Shown: positions 61,506-64,000 of the stretch, piece by piece
How positions within the stretch are numbered: position 1 is the stretch's first letter
How the letters are laid out: every line of letters starts with the position of its first letter
DNA from: Symbiodinium sp. CCMP2592
Lineage: Eukaryota > Sar > Dinophyceae > Suessiales > Symbiodiniaceae
Assembly: GCA_905221615.1 (NCBI GenBank)
Contig: CAJNDT010006134.1
Location: forward strand, 318,501-382,500
Length of the DNA stretch: 64,000 nucleotides
Direction: 5' to 3'
The notes under the pieces: generated by a model
Database searches by the model: none
What the model was told of the DNA's origin: nothing
The model's input: only the letters and a program-made list of their open reading frames with translations
Made by a program: the position numbers and the translations under genes

Positions 61506-62890
61506 AGACAGAACATGTCCGCCAACCGTGGTGCGGAGGTGAGAATGCCACAACTTAGCAATGCCGTTAAGGAGGGCAATTGAGCGGTAATTGGCTGGCA
61601 CTGATGCCGGGCCCTTTTTGTAGAGGGCGCAGACGATGGCCCTCTTGAAATCGAAGGGTTCGCGGCCCTGAAGCGCGATACGGGTGCAAAGTGGCCACAG
61701 CCACTGACCGGCAAGGGCTCCATGGTCCCGCCAGAGCTCGTTCCGCAGGCCGTCGGGTCCTGGTGCCTTAGCCGGTGCCTGTCGGATGCACATTTGCTCC
61801 ATTTGGAGCAGTGAAGGAACTGCCTCGAGGCACGGGGAGCGAGTGGCGTCGGCAGAGAGCCACCGCTCGGCTGTTTGTGAGAGCTGTGCGGGAGAGACGA
61901 GGCGGGCACCTTCCTGGTCACGAAATTGTGCTTCGAGCTCACGGTCAATGTCGAAACCGCCAGCGGCATGCACCGCCCGGCGGTCATGGGCCTTGCGGGA
62001 GGCCCATCGCAGATGCCGGATAGATTCCAAAGGAATGCCTGTGGATTCCCAGTGCTGGGTGGCGGCAAGAGTAAGGGTGCGGAAATGGGCAAGTTTGTCA
62101 GAACGGGCTAGGTAATGTGCCTTCTGCTGCAGACCCCGGATGTGCAGATTACAGGCCTGCAACAACAACCGGGCATGTTGAAGCCCGGTGGGGTCTGGGC
62201 GAGGGACTGCAGTGTCGGAACGTCCCCTGGCGCAGCTCCATCGCCACACTAGTAGAAGAAAGCGCCGTTTCTGCCATTCGACATTATTGCGGAGGCGCGG
62301 GAGTTGCTCGCGAGCCTGGCGCACAACATCCAGGGCAGCGACAGACGCATCAGTGATGTAGGGCTGGCGGGCAGGCCGCCGAGGGGCCCTCGGGAGGGCC
62401 TTCAAGAGGCGGAGGTGCCTGGCTTTGAGATCCCGGACCTCCTGCCCCACATCAGCGATGCTGCGCACGGGAGACGGAAGCTCACACCAAAGGCTAGCAG
62501 CAATAATCTGCGCTTGCTGAGCGGTGGCTCGGGGGGGTGCTCCGGGGCGTCTCGCCGGTGTCGCCTGTCGTTTAAGACTGCATTCAACGAGGAGAGGCAT
62601 ATGATCTCTGCGGCCGTTGAGGATGTCCAACTCGGGCAGTTGCCGGGCGCGGGTGCATTGCCATGGGCCCGCCTGAAGCAAGAGGTGGTCAAGCCGCTTC
62701 CGAGTACCGCCCGTATGCTCCCAGGACCAGCCCGGGCCCTGTTGGATGTCGGAGAAAGAAGCTGGGGCGAGAAGACCAAAGCGCTGGATGGTGTCAAAAA
62801 GACCTTGCTCACCAGCACCCTCCTCGCTGTTGCCCAAACAGTCGCCTATAGAGGCGTGGTCTTCGTCTGCCCAAAGGCAGGCCGAGAACG
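61494..62890 (-). pseudogene. LINE part 2: endonuclease C-terminal half and RT N-terminal motifs
   Basis: The conserved track resumes in another frame near 62890 with EDHASIGDCLG. The endonuclease end is marked by RKRLDHLLL and RRDHMPLLVE, matching the final Asp-His of this family. After a linker come the RT fingers motifs KAPGPDGLRNELWR, FKRAIVCALYKKG and NYRSIALLNGIAKLWH. The frame breaks at about 61500 just before RT motif A. The open frame itself extends upstream to 63029, but that part is a shadow. Confidence 0.8.
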
Positions 62891-63996
62891 AGAGACAGAG
62901 CCCGAGGTAGCTGGCACAGGGCAGAGTGCAGCGAAGACCAGAAGTGGTGAATCTCAGAAGCAGGCCGCTCAGCGTGGGGGGCATGTGCGGCGATGACAGC
63001 AATGGGAAAGTCATCACGCTTGCTGACAATAACTAGAAGACGAGGATCGGCACTGGCGATGCGCCAGTCATCAAGCCGCAAGGGCGGATTAGCAAGGCCA
63101 GGCCTTATCCAAATTTCGCAGCCATAACTCCCTTTCTGCGCGCCAGAGCGCCACGTGAGGAGACCGGCTGTGTCCCAACGGCCACCCTTGCTGCGAGTTT
63201 CTTGCAGGCACACAATATCGAGGCCTAATGTAGCAACCTGAGAGTAGAGGTACTGGCGCCTCTGACCATGCCCTGAGGGATTGAAAAATGTGGCATTGGA
63301 GTCACGCATCGTTTGTACATTTGCTGTGACCAAGCGAAGAGGGATGGGAGAGGCGGCAGGTGGACGGCACGGTGGGACAGCGGCCTCTGTGGGTGTCAAG
63401 GTATCCTCGGCAGGAGGTAGCGCATCACCAGCCTCAGTAGCAGGGATACATGAGATGGTCTGCGAGACCAGACAGATACACGGCCGACCCTCTATGACAC
63501 GAGCATGCGGGATGACCCAGAGCCACGGAGCTGCGTTTTGCATAAGGGTGGGGAGCGATGGGTCAAGCTGTTTCCACGGTTGCCAGGAGACCCGACCCGA
63601 CCACCCTGCAAGGTAGTCCGCGAAGGTGTTGGGTAGCACACCGACATGGCTATGGACATGCTGGAACCGTGTGGAGAGCCGAGCTTGAACGGCCTGCCAA
63701 ACATAACGAGTGGTGGTGGTGGCGGGTGCTGCGGCTTGGGCCTGTCCTGCCGCTATTTGAAGAGCCGCCGCGTTATCGACAGCAACAGTAACCCTGGTAG
63801 GAGCAGAGGCTGTGAGGAGGGACAGGCGGTCAACCCAGGCAATAAGCCAGAGTCCGGCAGCCTGTAAGGCCGAGAGTTCAGTGTGGAAGGATAAGCCGCC
63901 TGCCGAGGGCGGCAGGTCGGGGGCCCAGGGGAGCTGAGAGCCAGAAGCTCCAAACCAACCGACGCGGTACCAGCGATGACGCCACCAAGCCCACAC
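62809..63996 (-). pseudogene. LINE part 1: RNase H-like plus endonuclease N-terminal half
   Basis: The frame is open at the window edge. RNase H-like features in order are HTEL (E at residue 40), VAVDN (D at 74) and HVHSHVGVLPNTFAD (D at 126); the first catalytic Asp would lie beyond the edge. The DNase I-like endonuclease starts near residue 218 with LVTANVQTMRD, then DIVCLQETRSK, which carries the conserved Asn and Glu, and VIAAHAPH. The frame leaves the conserved track near 62880 and ends at 62809. RNase H ahead of the endonuclease is unusual, because in most LINEs that carry it RNase H lies after the reverse transcriptase. Confidence 0.8.
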
Positions 63997-64000
63997 ACAA

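Larger units (their letters stand above)
58817..64000 (-). mobile_element. LINE-type retrotransposon, decayed, 5' end beyond the window
   Basis: On the minus strand, from the window edge toward 58817, lie an RNase H-like domain, an endonuclease/exonuclease/phosphatase domain, a reverse transcriptase and C2H2-type zinc fingers, spread over several frames. The copy is broken by at least three frameshifts (about 62820-62890, near 61500 and near 61060-61120), so it is inactive as read. The region is clearly GC-richer than its surroundings and has no telomere-like repeats inside. On the element strand it ends in a short GAGT microsatellite (58817-58835), a plausible LINE 3' tail. Target duplications cannot be checked because the other end is outside the window. 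Confidence 0.85.

Noticed and set aside
1-64000. CRISPR-like spaced direct repeats
   Set aside because: The regular repeats are telomere variants and mini-elements. There is no constant repeat with unique spacers and no cas genes, and the DNA is eukaryotic.
1-64000. Spliced-leader relic at gene starts
   Set aside because: I looked for a CCATTTTGGCTCAAG-type relic near the RCC1-like starts and elsewhere and saw none, so retroposition via trans-spliced mRNA is not supported here.

Overview
The window reads as nuclear DNA of a dinoflagellate, most likely a Symbiodiniaceae-type alga. Four signs support this. TTTAGGG/CCCTAAA telomere-type repeats, intact and decayed, are scattered through almost the whole 64 kb. 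There is a family of proteins with a ubiquitin-like N-terminus and RCC1/BLIP-II-like repeats ending in VVTWG, a style common in dinoflagellate gene sets. There is a decayed LINE with RNase H, endonuclease and reverse transcriptase parts. Convincing coding sequence is sparse and lies on the minus strand. No bacterial operons, rRNA genes, tRNA genes or CRISPR arrays were seen.

Layout. 1-8.3 kb is telomere-like arrays and low-complexity DNA with a few palindromic mini-elements. 8.4-10.7 kb and 18.0-20.1 kb are two copies of one duplicated segment, each with a minus-strand ubiquitin-like/RCC1-like gene; the first copy is frameshifted and carries a 98-bp near-perfect palindrome. 10.7-18 kb and 20.1-23 kb hold mini-elements, telomere-like arrays and short minus-strand exon remnants. 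23.6-25.2 kb is a third RCC1-like gene with two mini-elements in its 3' end; one behaves on paper as a precisely removable GT-AG intron. 25.3-49.9 kb is a dense field of mini-elements, telomere-like arrays and remnants. 49.9-51.3 kb is the fourth RCC1-like gene. 51.35-52.95 kb is an AT-rich microsatellite island. 53-58.8 kb again holds mini-elements and remnants. 58.8-64 kb is a GC-rich, frameshifted LINE cut by the window edge.

The main finding is the set of miniature inverted-repeat elements. At least 14 sequence families, nearly all 90-115 bp, occur as roughly 60 copies or fragments. Flanks read by eye give three target-site-duplication classes: TA, 4 bp (often A-Y-N-T) and 8 bp. Several elements are nested in one another, so insertion order can be read. 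In several places, removing an element plus one target duplicate gives a continuous minus-strand reading frame. In the third RCC1-like gene the duplicated target supplies the GT of a 5' splice site and the element end supplies the AG of the 3' splice site, which is the expected signature of an introner. A second unusual feature is telomere-type DNA inserted inside mini-elements, twice flanked by 15-bp or 39-bp direct copies of element sequence.

All coordinates and repeat alignments were made by eye. Short restored frames can occur by chance, and no expression or database evidence was available.
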